The notes beneath the pieces were generated by a model, which saw nothing but the letters and a program-made list of their open reading frames with translations, did no database searches and had not been told where the DNA came from. This document shows positions 13,801 to 28,287 of a DNA stretch of 64,000 nt, piece after piece (positions within the stretch are counted from its first letter, which is position 1; each line of letters begins with the position of its first letter). Location of the stretch: NCBI GenBank assembly GCA_013076295.1, contig RQOL01000822.1, positions 1 through 64,000 on the forward strand, written 5' to 3'. The DNA is from Sanderia malayensis. Taxonomy: Eukaryota; Cnidaria; Scyphozoa; Semaeostomeae; Pelagiidae. The position numbers and the translations under genes are program-made.

Positions 13801-16800
13801 ACTTCCCACTTCCAACTTTTGGTGACTTCCCACTTTTGATGACTTCCCACTTTTTTTTGACTTCCCATTTCCCACTTTTGATGACTTCTCACTTTTTCTC
13901 GGATAAGGTGGGTTTTTCTAAGATAAAGTGGGTGTTCTTCAATATAATCATTCTGTTAAAGCTTGTTTGTTGCTTTCCAAATTTAACGCCGTGACACAAG
14001 CTGTTGAAAGCATGGATATGATAGTTCGTGTATGTTTATTGAGATACTCTTCATACTCTGTGTTGTCTGCTTGCCATACTTATTGGAAGAGATTGTCACC
14101 ATAATCAGAAAAACCCACTTTTGGTAACGTCCCCCTTTTTGTGACTTCCTACTTTTGGTGACTTCCCACTTTCTCCTGACTTCCCATTTTTCATGAGTTC
14201 CCACTTTTGATGACTTCCTACTTTTTCTTGACTTCCCAATTCCCACTTTTGACGACTTCCCACCTTTTCTCAGATAAAATGGGTTTTTCTCAGATAAAGT
14301 GGGTTTTCTTCAATAAAATTATTCAGCCGAAGCTCCTTTGACCCTTGCAACTTTAACGCCTGTGACACAAACTGTAGAAAGCATGGATATGATAATCCGT
14401 GTATGCTTTATTGAGATTCCCTTCATGCGCTGTGTCATCTGGTTGCCATACTTATGGGAAGCGAATGTCACCATATTCAGATAAAACACACCTTTGGTAA
14501 CTTCCCACTTCCCACTGTTGGTGACTTGCCACTTTTGATGACTTCCCACTTTTTCTTGACTTCCCACTTCCCACTTTTGATGACTTCTCACTTTTTCTCA
14601 GATAAGGTGGGTTTTTCTAAGATGAAGTCGGTTTTCTTCAATATAATTATTCCGTTGAAGCTTGTTTGTTTCTTTCCAAATTTAACGCCGTGACACAAGC
14701 TGTTGAAAGCATGGATATGATAGTTCGTGTATGCTTTACTGAGATTCTCTTCATACTCTGTGTTGTCCACTTGCCATGCTTATGGGAAGCGAATGTCACC
14801 ATATTCAGATAAAACCCACTTTTTGTAACTTCCCACTACCCACTTCTGATGACTTCCCACTTTTTCTTGACTTCCCACTTTTGATGACTTCCCACTTTCG
14901 ATGACTTCCAACTTTCGGTGATTTCCCACTTTTGGTGACCTCGCACTTTTTCTTGACTTCCCACTTTTGATGACTTCCCAGTTTTTCTCAGATACATTGG
15001 GAATATGTGGAGAAAACAGCACTTTTTCTAAAGAACCGATTTTATTTAACAGCAAAAGCGGGTTTTTCTCAGAAAAAGTTTGTTTTCTTCAATATATTTG
15101 GTCCCTTGAAGCTCGTTTGTTTCTTTCCAAATTTAACGCCCATGACACAAGATGTAGGAAGCATGGATATGATAATTCGTGTATGCTTTATTGAGATTCC
15201 CTTCATGCGCTGTGTCGTCTGCCTGCCATACTTATGTGAAGTGAATGTCACCATATTCAGATAAAACCCACTTTTTGTAACTTCCCACTTCCCACTTTTG
15301 GTGACTTCCCACTTTTGATGACTTCTCACTTTTTCTTGACTTCCCACTTTTGATGACTTTTCACTTTTTTTCAGATAAGGTGGGTTTTTCTAAGATAAAG
15401 TGGGTTTTCTTCAATATAATTATTTCGTTGAAGCTCGTTTGTTTCTTTCCAAATTTAATGCCTTGACACAAGCTGCTGAAAGCATGGATATGCTAATTCG
15501 TGTATGTTTATTGAGATACTCTTCATACTCTGTGTTGTCCGCTTGCCATACTTATGGGAAGCGAACGTCACCATATTCAGATAAACCCACTTTTGGTAAC
15601 TTCCCATTTCCCACTTTTTGGGACTTCCCACTTTTGGTGACTTCCCACTTTTTCTTCACTTCCTACTTTTGATGACTTCCCACTTTTGATGACCTACCAC
15701 TTTTTCCTGACTTCCAACTTTTTCTTGACTTCCCACTCTCCGTGACTTCCCACTTTTGGTGACTTCTCACTTTTTCTTGACTTCTCATTTTTTCTTGACT
15801 TCCCACTTTTGATGACTTCCCACTTTCGGCGACTTCCCCCTTTTGGTGACCTCCCACTTTTTCTTGACTTCCCACTTTTGATGACTTCCCACTCTTGATG
15901 ACTTCCAACTTTTGATGACTTCCCACTTTATCTTGACTTCCCATTTTTGATGATTTCCCACTTTTGATGACTTCCCACCTTTGGTGACTTCCAACTTTTG
16001 ATGACTTCCCACTTTATCTTGACTTCCCACTTTTGATGATGTCCCACTTTTGATGACTTCCCACCTTTGGTGACTTCCCAGTTTTTCTCAGATACATGGG
16101 GAATATGTGGAGAAAGCAGCAATTTTTTTAAAAAACTGATTTTATCTAACAGAAAAAGAGGGCTTTTCTAAAAAAAAATTGGTTTTCTTGTATATATTTG
16201 GTCCCTTGAAGCTCGTTTGTTTCTTTCCAAATTTAACGCCGTGACACAAGCAGTTGAAAGCATGGACATGATAATTCGTGTATGTCTATTGTGATACTCT
16301 TCATACTCTGTGTTGTCCGCTTGCCATACATATGGGAAGTGAACGTCACCATATTCAGATAAACCCACTTTTGGTAACTTCCCATTTCCAACTTTTTGTG
16401 ACTTTCCACTTTTGGTGACTTCCCACTTTTTCTTCACTTCCCATTTTTGATGACTTCCCACTATTGATGACCTCCCACTTTTCCTGACTTCCCACTTTTG
16501 ATGACCTCCCACTCTCGGTGGTTTCCCACTTTTGGTGACTTCTCACTTTTGGTGACCTCCCACTTTTTCTTGACTTTCCACCTTTGATGACTTCCCACTG
16601 TTGATGACTTCCCACTTTTGATGACTTCCCACTTTTTCTTCACATCCCACTTCTTCTTGACTTCCCACTTTTTCATGACTTCCCACTTTTGATGACTTCC
16701 CACTTTCGGCAACTTCCCACTTTTGGTGACTTCCCACTTTTGATGACTTCCCATTTTTTATTGACTTCCCACTTCCCACTTTCGATGACTTCTAACTTTT

Positions 16801-18232
16801 TCTCAGATAAGGTGGGTTTTTCTAAGATAAAGTGGGTTTTCTTCAATACAATTATACCCTTGAAGCTCGCTTGTTTCTTTCCAATTTAAAGCCCGTGACA
16901 CAAACTGTAGAAAGCATGGATATGATAATCCGTGTATGCTTTATTGAGATTCCCTTCATGCGCTGTGTCGTCTGCTTGCCACATTTATGGGAAGCGAATG
17001 TCACCATATGCAGATAAAACCCACTTTTTGCAACTTCCCACTACCCACTTCTGATGACTTCCCACTTTTTCTTCACTTCCTACTTTTGATGACTTCCCAC
17101 TTTTGATGACCTCCCACTTCTTCCTGATTTCCCACTTTTTCTTGATTTCCCACTCTCCGTGACTTCCCACTTTTGGTGACTTCTCACTTTTTCTTGACTT
17201 CCCATTTTTCATGAGTTGCAACTTTTGATGACTTCGTACTTTTTCTTGACTTCCCACCTCCCACTTTTGATGACTTCCCACTTTTGATGACTTCACACTC
17301 TCGGTGACTTCCCACATTTGGTGACTTCTCGCTTTTTCTAGACTTCTCATTTCTTTTGACTTCCCACTTTCGGTGATTTCCCACTTTCGATGACTTCCCA
17401 CCTTTGGTGACATCCCACTTTTGATGGCTTCATACTTTTTCTTGACTTCCCAGCCCCCACTTTTGATGACTTCCCACTTTTCTTGACTTCCCACTTCCCA
17501 CTTTTCATGACTTCCCACTTTTTCTCAGATAAAATGGGTTTTTCTCAGATAAAGTGGGTTTTCTTCAATATAATTATTCCGTTGAAGCTCGTTTGTTTCT
17601 TTCCAAGTTTAACGGCCGTGACACAAACTGTAGAAAGCATGGATATGATAATCCGTGTATGCTTTATTGAGATTCCCTTCATGCGCTGTTTCGTCTGCTC
17701 GCCATACTTACGGGAAGCGAATGTCACCAAATTCAGATAAACCCACTTTTGGTAACTTCCCACTTTTGATGACTTCCCACTTTTTATTGACTTCCCACTT
17801 CCCACTTTTGATGACTTCTCACTTTTTCTCAGATAAGGTGGGTTTTTCTAAGATAAAGTGGGTTTTCTTCAATATAATTATTCCGTTCAAGCTCGTTTGT
17901 TTCTTTCCAAATTTAACGCCGTGACACAAGCTGTTGAAAGCATGGATATGATAATTCGTGTATGTTTATTGAGATACTCTTCATACTCTGTGTTGTCCGC
18001 TAGCCATACTTATGGGAAGCGAATGTCACCATATTCAGATTAGATCCACTTTTGGTAACTTCCCACTTCCCACTCTCGGTGACTTCCCACTTTTGGTCAC
18101 TTCTCACTTTTTCTTGACTTCTCATTTTTTCTTGATCTCCCACTTTTGGTGACCTCCCACTTTTTCTTGGCTTCCCACTTTTGATGACTTCCCACTCTTG
18201 ATGACTTCCAACTTTTGATGACTTCCCACTTT
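13801..18232. repeat. Array 1, irregular segment with lengthening ladders
   Basis: Cores lie near 14,014, 14,386, 14,710, 15,163, 15,484, 16,262, 16,916, 17,640 and 17,942. Uninterrupted ladder stretches become long here (for example about 15,590-16,085 and 16,375-16,800). Parts resemble copies A-C (14,270-14,600 resembles 2,515-2,850; 17,170-17,410 resembles 3,600-3,830), so this is a patchwork rather than another full higher-order copy. Confidence 0.7.
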
Positions 18233-21200
18233 ATCTTGACTTCCCACTTTTGATGACTTCTCACTTTTGATGACTTCCCACCTTTGGTGACTTCCCAGTT
18301 TTTCTCAGATACATGGGGAATATGTGGAGAAAACCGCACTTTTTTTAAAAAACCGATTTTATCTCACAGAAAAAGCGGATTTTTCTCAGAAAAAGTTGGT
18401 TTTCTTCAATATATTTGGTCCCTTGAAGCTCGTTTGTTTCTTTCCAATTTAAAGCCCGTGACACAAACTGTAGAAAGCATGGATAGGATAATCCTTGCAT
18501 GCTTTATCGAGATTCCCTTCATGCGCTGTGTCGTCTGCTTGCCACATTTATGGGAAGCGAATGTCACCATATTCAGATAAAACCCACTTTTTGTAACTTC
18601 CCACTACCCACTTCTGATGACTTCCCACTTTTTCTTGACTTCCCACTTTTGATGACTTCCCACTTTCGATGACTTCCAACTTTCGGTGATTTCCCACTTT
18701 TGATGACTTCCCACCTTTTTCTGACTTCCCACCCCCCACTTTTGATGACTTCCCATCTTTGATGACTTCCCACTTTTCTTGACTTCCAACTTCCCACTTT
18801 TCATGACTTCCCACTTTTTCTCAGATAAAATGGGTTTTCTCAGATAAAGTGGGTTTTCTTCAATATAATTATTCCATTGAAGCTCGTTTGTTTCTTTCCA
18901 AGTTTAACGACCGTGACACAAACTGTAGAAAGCATGGATATGATAATCCGTGTATTCTTTATTGAGATTCCCTTCATACTCTGTGTTGTCCGCTTGCCAT
19001 ACTTATGGGAAGCGAACGTCACCATATTCAGATAAACCCACTTTTGGTAACTTTCCATTTCCCACTTTTTGTGATTTCCCACTTTTGGTGACCTCCCACT
19101 TTTTCTTCACTTCCTACTTTTGATGACTTCCCACTTTTGATGACCTCCCACTTTTGATGACTTCCCACTTTATCTTGATTTCCCACTTTTGATGATTTCC
19201 CACTTTTGATGACTTCCCACCTTTGGTGACTTCCCAGTTTTTCTCACATACATGGGGAATATGTGGAGAAAGCAGCAATTTTTTTAAAAAACTGATTTTA
19301 TCTAACAGAAAAAGAGGGCTTTTCTCAAAAAAAATTGGTTTTCTTCAATATATTTGGTCCCTTGAAGCTCGTTTGTTTCTTTCCAAATTTAACGCCGTGA
19401 CACAAGCAGTTGAAAGCATGGACATGATAATTCGTGTATGTCTATTGAGATACTCTTCATACTCTGTGTTGTCCGCTTGCCATACATATGGGAAGTGAAC
19501 GTCACCATATTCAGATAAACCCACTTTTGGTAACTTCCCATTTCCCACTTTTTGTGACTTTCCACTTTTGGTGACTTCCCACTTTTTCTTCACTTCCCAC
19601 TTTTGATGACTTCCCACTATTGATGACCTCCCACTTTTCCTGACTTCCCACTTTTGATGACCTCCCACTCTCGGTGGTTTCCCATATTCGGCGACTTCCC
19701 CCTTTTGGTGACCTCCCACTTTTTCTTGACTTTCCACCTTTGATGACTTCCCACTGTTGATGACTTCCCACTTTTGATGACTTCCCACTTTTTCTTCACA
19801 TCCCACTTTTTCTTGACTTCCCACTTTTGATGACTTCCCGCTTTCGGCGACTTCCCACTTTTGGTGACCTCCCACTTTTTCTTGATTTTCCACCTTTGAT
19901 GACTTCCCACTTTTGATGACTTCCCACTTTCGGCGACTTCCCACTTTTGGTGACCTCCCACTTTTTCTTGACGTTCCACCTTTGATGACTTCCCACTGTT
20001 GATGACTTCCCAATTTTGATGACTTCCCACTTTTTCTTCACATCCCACTTTTTCTTGACTTCCCACTTTTTCTTGACTTCCCACTTTTGATGACTTCCCA
20101 CTTTCGGCAACTTCCCACTTTTGGTCACTTCCCACTTTTGATGACTTCCCACTTTTTATTGACTTCCCACTTCCCACTTTTGATGACTTCTCACTTTTTC
20201 TCAGATAAGGTGGGTTTTTCTAAGATAAAGTGGGTTTTCTTCAATATAATTATTCCGTTCAAGCTCGTTTGTTTCTTTCCAAATTTAACGCCGTGACACA
20301 AGCTGTTGAAAGCATGGATATGTTAATTCGTGTATGTTTATTGAGATACTCTTCATACTCTGTGTTGTCCGCTAGCCATACTTATGGGAAGCGAATGTCA
20401 CCATATTCAGATTAGATCCACTTTTGGTAACTTCCCACTTCCCACTCTCGGTGACTTCCCACTTTTGGTCACTTCTCACTTTTTCTTGACTTCTCATTTT
20501 TTCTTGACTTCCCACTTTTGGTGACCTCCCACTTTTTCTTCGCTTCCCACTTTTGATGACTTCCCACTCTTGATGACTTCCAACTTTTGATGACTTCCCA
20601 CTTTAACTTGTCTTCCCACTTTTGATGACTTCTCACTTTTGATGACTTCCCACCTTTGGTGAATTCCCAGTTTTTCTCAGATACATGGGGAATATGTGGA
20701 GAAAACCGCACTTTTTTTAAAAAACCGATTTTATCTCACAGAAAAAGCGGATTTTTCTCAGAAAAAGTTGGTTTTCCTCAATATATTTGGTCACTTGAAG
20801 CTCGTTTGTTTCTTTCCAATTTAAAGCCCGTGACACAAACTGTAGAAAGCATGGATATGATAATCCGTGCATGCTTTATTGAGATTCCCTTCATGCGCTG
20901 TGTCGTCTGCTTGCCACATTTATGGGAAGCGAATGTCACCATATTCAGATAAAACCCACTCTTTGTAACTTCCCACTACCCACTTCTGATGACTTCCCAC
21001 TTTTTCTTGACTTCCCACTTTTGATGACTTCCCACTTTCGATGACTTCCAACTTTCGGTGATTTCCCACTTTTGATGACTTCCCACCTTTTTCTCACTTC
21101 CCACTTCCAACTTTTGATGACTTCCCACATTTGGTGACTTCCCAGTTTTTCTCAGATACATTGGGGATATGTGGAGAAAACAGCACTTTTTTTAAAAAAC

Positions 21201-21590
21201 CGACTTTATCTAACAGAAAAACAGGGCTTTTCTCAGAAAAAGTTTGTTTTCTTCAATATATTTGGTCCGTTGAAGCTTGTTTGTCACTTTCCAAATTTAA
21301 TGCCCGTGACAAAAGCTGTAGGAAGAATGGATATGATAGTTCGTGTATGCTTGATTGAGATTCTCTTCATACTCTGTGTTGTCCACTTGCCATTCTTATG
21401 GGAAGCGATTGTCACCATAATCAGATAAACCCACTTTTGGTAACTTCCCCCTTTTTGTGACTTCCCACTTTTGGTGACTTCCCACTTTTTCTTGACTTCC
21501 GATTTTTCATGAGTTCCCACTTTTGATGACTTCGTACTTTTTCTTGACTTCCCACCTCCAACTTTTGATGACTTCCCACTTTTTCTCATA
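18233..21590. repeat. 3.96-kb segmental duplication, copy 1
   Basis: This segment recurs at 22,197-25,554 with a constant offset of 3,963-3,964 bp and only scattered substitutions. It holds cores near 18,480, 18,936, 19,420, 20,316, 20,852 and 21,329 and a ladder of about 660 bp between 19,530 and 20,190. Ends are approximate because the flanks are also repeats. Confidence 0.8.
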
Positions 21591-22196
21591 TAAAATGGGT
21601 TTTTCTCAGATAAAGTGGGGTTTCTTCAATATAATTATTCCGCTGAAGCTTGTTTGTTTCTTTCCAAGTTTAACGCCCGTGACACAAACTGTAGAAAGCA
21701 TGGATATGATAATCCTTTTATTCTTTATTGAGATTCCCTTCATGCGCTGTGTCGTCCGCTTGCCATACTTATGGGAAGCGAATGTCACCATATTCAGATA
21801 AAACCCACTTTTGGTAACTTCCCACTTCCAACTTTTGTTGACTTCCCACTTTTGATGATTTCCCACTTTTTCTTGACTTCCCATTTCCCACTTTTGATGT
21901 CTTCTCACTTTTTCTCGGATAAGGTGGGTTTTTCTAAGATAAAGTGGGTGTTCTTCAATATAATTATTCTGTTGAAGCTTGTTTGTTTCTTTCCAAATTT
22001 AACGCCGTGACAGAAGCTGTTGAAAGCATGGATATGATAGTTCGTGTATGTTTATTGAGATACTCTTCATACTCTGTGTTGTCCGCTTGCCATACTTATG
22101 GGAAGCGACCGTCAACATATTCAGATAAACCCACTTTTGGTAACTTCCCATTTCCCACTTTTTGTGACTTCCTACTTTTGGTGACTTCCCACTTTA
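21591..22196. repeat. Array 1 linker between the two 3.96-kb copies
   Basis: About 600 bp of the same satellite, with cores near 21,700 and 22,028. The segment resembles the one starting near 26,370, suggesting a further, more diverged duplication step. Confidence 0.6.
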
Positions 22197-25100
22197 TCTT
22201 GACCTCCCACTTTTGATGACTTCTCACTTTTGATGACTTCCCACCTTTGGTGACTTCCCAGTTTTTCTCAGATACATGGGGAATATGTGGAGAAAACCGC
22301 ACTTTTTTTAAAAAACCGATTTTATCTCACAGAAAAAGCGGATTTTTCTCAGAAAAAGTTGGTTTTCTTCAATATATTTGGTCCCTTGAAGCTCGTTTGT
22401 TTCTTTCCAATTTAAAGCCCGTGACACAAACTGTAGAAAGCATGGATAGGATAATCCGTGCATGCTTTATCGAGATTCCCTTCATGCGCTGTGTCGTCTG
22501 CTTGCCACATTTATGGGAAGCGAATGTCACCATATTCAGATAAAACCCACTTTTTGTAACTTCCCACTACCCACTTCTGATGACTTCCCACTTTTTCTTG
22601 ACTTCCCACTTTTGATGACTTCCCACTTTCGATGACTTCCAACTTTCGGTGATTTCCCACTTTTGATGACTTCCCACCTTTTTCTGACTTCCCACCCCCC
22701 ACTTTTGATGACTTCCCATCTTTGATGACTTCCCACTTTTCTTGACTTCCCACTTCCCACTTTTCATGACTTCCCACTTTTTCTCAGATAAAATGGGTTT
22801 TTCTCAGATAAAGTGGGTTTTCTTCAATATAATTTTTCCGTTGAAGCTCGTTTGTTTCTTTCCGAGTTTAACGACCGTGACACAAACTGTAGAAAGCATG
22901 GATATGATAATCCGTGTATTCTTTATTGAGATTCCCTTCATACTCTGTGTTGTCTGCTTGCCATACTTATGGGAAGCGAACGTCACCATATTCAGATAAA
23001 CCCACTTTTGGTAACTTTCCATTTCCCACTTTTTGTGATTTCCCACTTTTGGTGACCTCCCACTTTTTCTTCACTTCCTACTTTTGATGACTTCCCACTT
23101 TTGATGACCTCCCACTTTTCATGACTTCCCACTTTATCTTGACTTCCCACTTTTGATGATTTCCCACTTTTGATGACTTCCCACCTTTGGTGACTTCCCA
23201 GTTTTTCTCAGATACATGGGGAATATGTGGAGAAAGCAGCAATTTTTTTAAAAAACTGATTTTATCTAACAGAAAAAGAGGGCTTTTCTCAAAAAAAATT
23301 GGTTTTCTTCAATATATTTGGTCCCTTGAAGCTCGTTTGTTTCTTTCCAAATTTAACGCCGTGACACAAGCAGTTGAAAGCATGGACATGATAATTCGTG
23401 TATGTCTATTGAGATACTCTTCATACTCTGTGTTGTCCGCTTGCCATACATATGGGAAGTGAACGTCACCATATTCAGATAAACCCACTTTTGGTAACTA
23501 CCCATTTCCCACTTTTTGTGACTTTCCACTTTTGGTGACTTCCCACTTTTTCTTCACTTCCCACTTTTGATGACTTCCCACTATTGATGACCTCCCACTT
23601 TTCCTGACTTCCCACTTTTGATGACCTCCCACTCTCGGTGGTTTCCCACTTTCGGCGACTTCCCCCTTTTGGTGACCTCCCACTTTTTCTTGACTTTCCA
23701 CCTTTGATGACTTCCCACTGTTGATGACTTCCCACTTTTGATGACTTCCCACTTTTTCTTCACATCCCACTTTTTCTTGACTTCCCACTTTTGATGACTT
23801 CCCACTTTCGGCGACTTCCCACTTTTGGTGACCTCCCACTTTTTCTTGATTTTCCACCTTTGATGACTTCCCACTTTTGATGACTTCCCACTTTCGGCGA
23901 CTTCCCACTTTTGGTGACCTCCCACTTTTTCTTGACGTTCCACCTTTGATGACTTCCCACTGTTGATGACTTCCCACTTTTGATGACTTCCCACTTTTTC
24001 TTCACATCCCACTTTTTCTTGACTTCGCACTTTTTCTTGACTTCCCACTTTTGATGACTTCCCACTTTCGGCAACTTCCCACTTTTGGTGACTTCCCACT
24101 TTTGATGACTTCCCACTTTTTATTGACTTCCCACTTCCCACTTTTGATGACTTCTCACTTTTTCTCAGATAAGGTGGGTTTTTCTAAGATAAAGTGGGTT
24201 TTCTTCAATATAATTATTCCGTTCAAGCTCGTTTGTTTCTTTCCAAATTTAACGCCGTGACACAAGCTGTTGAAAGCATGGATATGATAATTCGTGTATG
24301 TTTATTGAGATACTCTTCATACTCTGTGTTGTCCGCTAGCCATACTTATGGGAAGCGAATGTCACCATATTCAGATTAGATCCACTTTTGGTAACTTCCC
24401 ACTTCCCACTCTCGGTGACTTCCCTCTTTTGGTCACTTCTCACTTTTTCTTGACTTCTCATTTTTTCTTGACTTCCCACTTTTGGTGACCTCCCACTTTT
24501 TCTTGGCTTCCCACTTTTGATGACTTCCCACTCTTGATGACTTCCAACTTTTGATGACTTCCCACTTTATCTTGACTTCCCACTTTTGATGACTTCTCAC
24601 TTTTGATGACTTCCCACCTTTGGTGAATTCCCAGTTTTTCTCAGATACATGGGGAATATGTGGAGAAAACAACACTTTTTTTTAAAAACCGATTTTATCT
24701 CACAGAAAAAGCGGATTTTTCTCAGAAAAAGTTGGTTTTCTTCAATATATTTGGTCCCTTGAAGCTCGTTTGTTTCTTTCCAATTTAAAGCCCGTGACAC
24801 AAACTGTAGAAAGCATGGATATGATAATCCGTGCATGCTTTATTGAGATTCCCTTCATGCGCTGTGTCGTCTGCTTGCCACATTTATGGGAAGCGAATGT
24901 CACCATATTCAGATAAAACCCACTCTTTGTAACTTCCCACTACCCACTTCTGATGACTTCCCACTTTTTCTTGACTTCCCACTTTTGATGACTTCCCACT
25001 TTCGATGACTTCCAACTTTCGGTGATTTCCCACTTTTGATGACTTCCCACCTTTTTCTCACTTCCCACTTCCAACTTTTGATGACTTCCCACATTTGGTG

Positions 25101-25554
25101 ACTTCCCAGTTTTTCTCAGATACATTGGGGATATAGGGGGAAAACAGCACTTTTTTTAAAAAACCGACTTTATCTAACAGAAAAAGAGGGCTTTTCTCAG
25201 AAAAAGTTTGTTTTCTTCAATATATTTGGTCCGTTGAAGCTTGTTTGTCACTTTCCAAATTTAATGCCCGTGACAAAAGCTGTAGGAAGAATGGATATGA
25301 TAGTTCGTGTATGCTTGATTGAGATTCTCTTCATACTCTGTGTTGTCCACTTGCCATTCTTATGGGAAGCGATTGTCACCATAATCAGATAAACCCACTT
25401 TTGGTAACTTCCCCCTTTTTGTGACTTCCCACTTTTGGTGACTTCCCACTTTTTCTTGACTTCCGATTTTTCATGAGTTCCCACTTTTGATGACTTCGTA
25501 CTTTTTCTTGACTTCCCACCTCCCACTTTTGATGACTTCCCACTTTTTCTCATT
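22197..25554. repeat. 3.96-kb segmental duplication, copy 2
   Basis: Second copy of the segment at 18,233-21,590. Cores lie near 22,442, 22,900, 23,382, 24,280, 24,817 and 25,292. The order of ladder tail variants is preserved between the two copies, so they come from one duplication event rather than from independent ladder growth. Confidence 0.8.
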
Positions 25555-27109
25555 AAAAATGGGTTTTTCTCAGACAAAGTGGGGTTTCTTCAATATAATT
25601 ATTCCGTTGAAGCTTGTTTGTCACTTTCCAAATTTAATGCCCGTGACAAAAGCTGTAGGAAGAATGGATATGATAGTTCGTGTATGCTTGATTGAGATTC
25701 TCTTCATACTCTGTGTTGTCCACTTTGCCATTCTTATGGGAAGCGATTGTCACCATAATCAGATAACCCACTTTGGTAACTTTCCCCCTTTTTGTGACTT
25801 CCCACTTTTGGTGACTTCCCACTTTTTCTTGACTTCCCATTTTTCATGAGTTCCCACTTTTGATGACTTCATACTTTTTCTTGACTGCCCACCCCCCACT
25901 TTTGATGACTTCCCACCTTTGATGACTTCCCACTTTTCTTGACTTCCCACTACCCACTTTTCATGACTTCCCACTTTTTCTCAGATAAAATGGATTTTTC
26001 TCAGATAAAGTGGGTTTTCTTTAATATAATTATTCCGTTGAAGCTCGTTTGTTTCTTTCCAAATTTAACGACCGTGACACAAACTGTAGAAAGCATGGAT
26101 ATGATAATCCGTGTATTCTTTATTGAGATTCCCTTCATGCGCTGTTTCGTCTGCTTGCCATACTTATGGGAAGCGAATGTCACCATAATCAAATAAACCC
26201 ACTTTTGGTAACTTCCCTCTTTTTGTGACTTCCCACTTTTTGGTGACTTCCACTTTTTCTTGACTTCCGATTTTTCATAGAGTTCCCACTTTTGATGACT
26301 TCGTAATTTTTCTTGACTTCCCACCTCCCACTTTTGATGACTTCCCACTTTTTCTCATATAAAATGGGTTTTTCTCAGATAAAGTGGGGTTTCTTCAATA
26401 TAATTATTCCGCTGAAGCTTGTTTGTTTCTTTCCAAGTTTAACGCCCGTGACACAAACTGTAGAAAGAATGGATATGATAATCCTTTTATTCTTTATTGA
26501 GATTCCCTTCATGCGCTTGTGTTCGTCCGCTTGCCATACTTATGGGAAGCGAATGTCACCATATTCAGATAAAACCCACTTTTGGTAACTTCCCACTTCC
26601 AACTTTTGTTGACTTCCCACTTTTGATGACTTCCCACTTTTTCTTGACTTCCCATTTCCCACTTTTGATGTCTTCTCACTTTTTCTCGGATAAGGTGGGT
26701 TTTTCTAAGATAAAGTGGGTGTTTTTCAATATAATTATTCTGTTGAAGCTTGTTTGTTTCTTTCCAAATTTAACGCCGTGACACAAGCTGTTGAAAGCAT
26801 GGATATGATAGTTCGTGTATGTTTATTGAGATACTCTTCATACTCTGTGATGTCCGCTTGCCATACTTATGGGAAGCGAACGTCAACATATTCAGATAAA
26901 CCCACTTTTGGTAACTTCCCAATTCCCACTTTTTGTGACTTCCTACTTTTGGTGACTTCCCACTTTTTCTTCACTTCCCACTTTTGATGACCTCCCACTT
27001 TTTCCTGACTTCCCACTTTTGATGACTTCCCACTTCGGTAACTTCCCACTTTTGGTGACTTCTCACTTTTTCTTGACTTCTCATTTTTCTTGACGTCCCA
27101 CTTTTGATG
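25555..27109. repeat. Array 1, irregular segment
   Basis: Cores lie near 25,662, 26,097, 26,468 and 26,799, followed by a core-free ladder from about 26,910. The segment 26,370-26,900 resembles 21,570-22,140. No gene is seen. Confidence 0.65.
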
Positions 27110-28287
27110 ACTTCCCACTTTCGGCGACTTCCCACTTTTGGTGACCTCGCACTTTTTCTTCACTTCCCACTTTTGATGAATTCCCACTTTTGATGACCTC
27201 CCACTTTTTCCTGACTTCCCACTTTTGATGACTTCGTACTTTTTCTTGACTTCCCACTTTTGATGACTTCCCACTCTCGGTGACTTCCCACTTTTGGTGA
27301 CTTCTCACTTTTTCTTGACTTCTCATTTTTTCTTCACTTCCCACTTTTGATGACTTCCCACTTTCGGCGACTTCCCCCCTTTTGGTGACCTCCCACTTTT
27401 TCTTGACTTCCCACTTTTGATGACTTCCCACTTTTGATGACTTCCAACTTTTGATGACTTCCCACTTTATCTTGACTTCCCATTTTTGATGATTTCCCAC
27501 TTTTGATGACTTCCCACCTTTGGTGACTTCCAACTTTTGATGACTTCCCACTTTATCTTGATTTCCCACTTTTGATGATTTCCCACTTTTGATGACTTCC
27601 CACCTTTGGTGACTTCCCAGTTTTTCTCAGATACATGGGGAATATGTGGAGAAAGCAGCAATTTTTTTAAAAAACTGATTTTATCTAACAGAAAAAGCGT
27701 GTTTTTCTCAGAAAAAGTTGGTTTTCTTCAATATATTTGGTCCCTTGAAGCTCGTTTGTTTCTTTCCAAATTTAACGCCGTGACACAAGCAGTTGAAAGC
27801 ATGGACATGATAATTCGTGTATGTTTATTGAGATACTCTTCATACTCTGTGTTGTCCGCTTGCCATACATATGGGAAGTGAACGTCACCATATTCAGATA
27901 AACTCACTTTTGGTAACTTCCCATTTCCCACTTTTTGTGACTTTCCACTTTTGGTGACTTCCCACTTTTCTTCACTTCCCACTTTTGATGACTTCCCACT
28001 ATTGATGACCTCCCACTTTTTCCTGACTTCCCACTTTTGATGACCTCCCACTCTCGGTGGTTTCCCACTTTTGGTGACTTCTCACTTTCTCTTGACTTCT
28101 CATTTTTTCTTGACTTCCCACTTTTGATGACTTCCCACTTTCGGCAACTTCCCACTTTTGGTGACCTACCACTTTTTCTTGACTTTCCACTTTTGATGAC
28201 TTCCCACTTTTTCTTGACATCCCACTTTTTCTTGACTTCCCACTTTTTCTTGACTTCCCACTTTTGATGACTTCCCACTTTCGGCGA
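27110..28287. repeat. 1.178-kb higher-order unit, copy 1
   Basis: First of three head-to-tail units with offsets of 1,177-1,179 bp. Each has one long core (here near 27,802) plus roughly 900 bp of ladder. The tail variants TTTCGGC, CTCTCGGT and TTTATCTT appear in the same order in each copy. This one contains a few variant bases, for example near 27,010-27,120. Confidence 0.8.
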
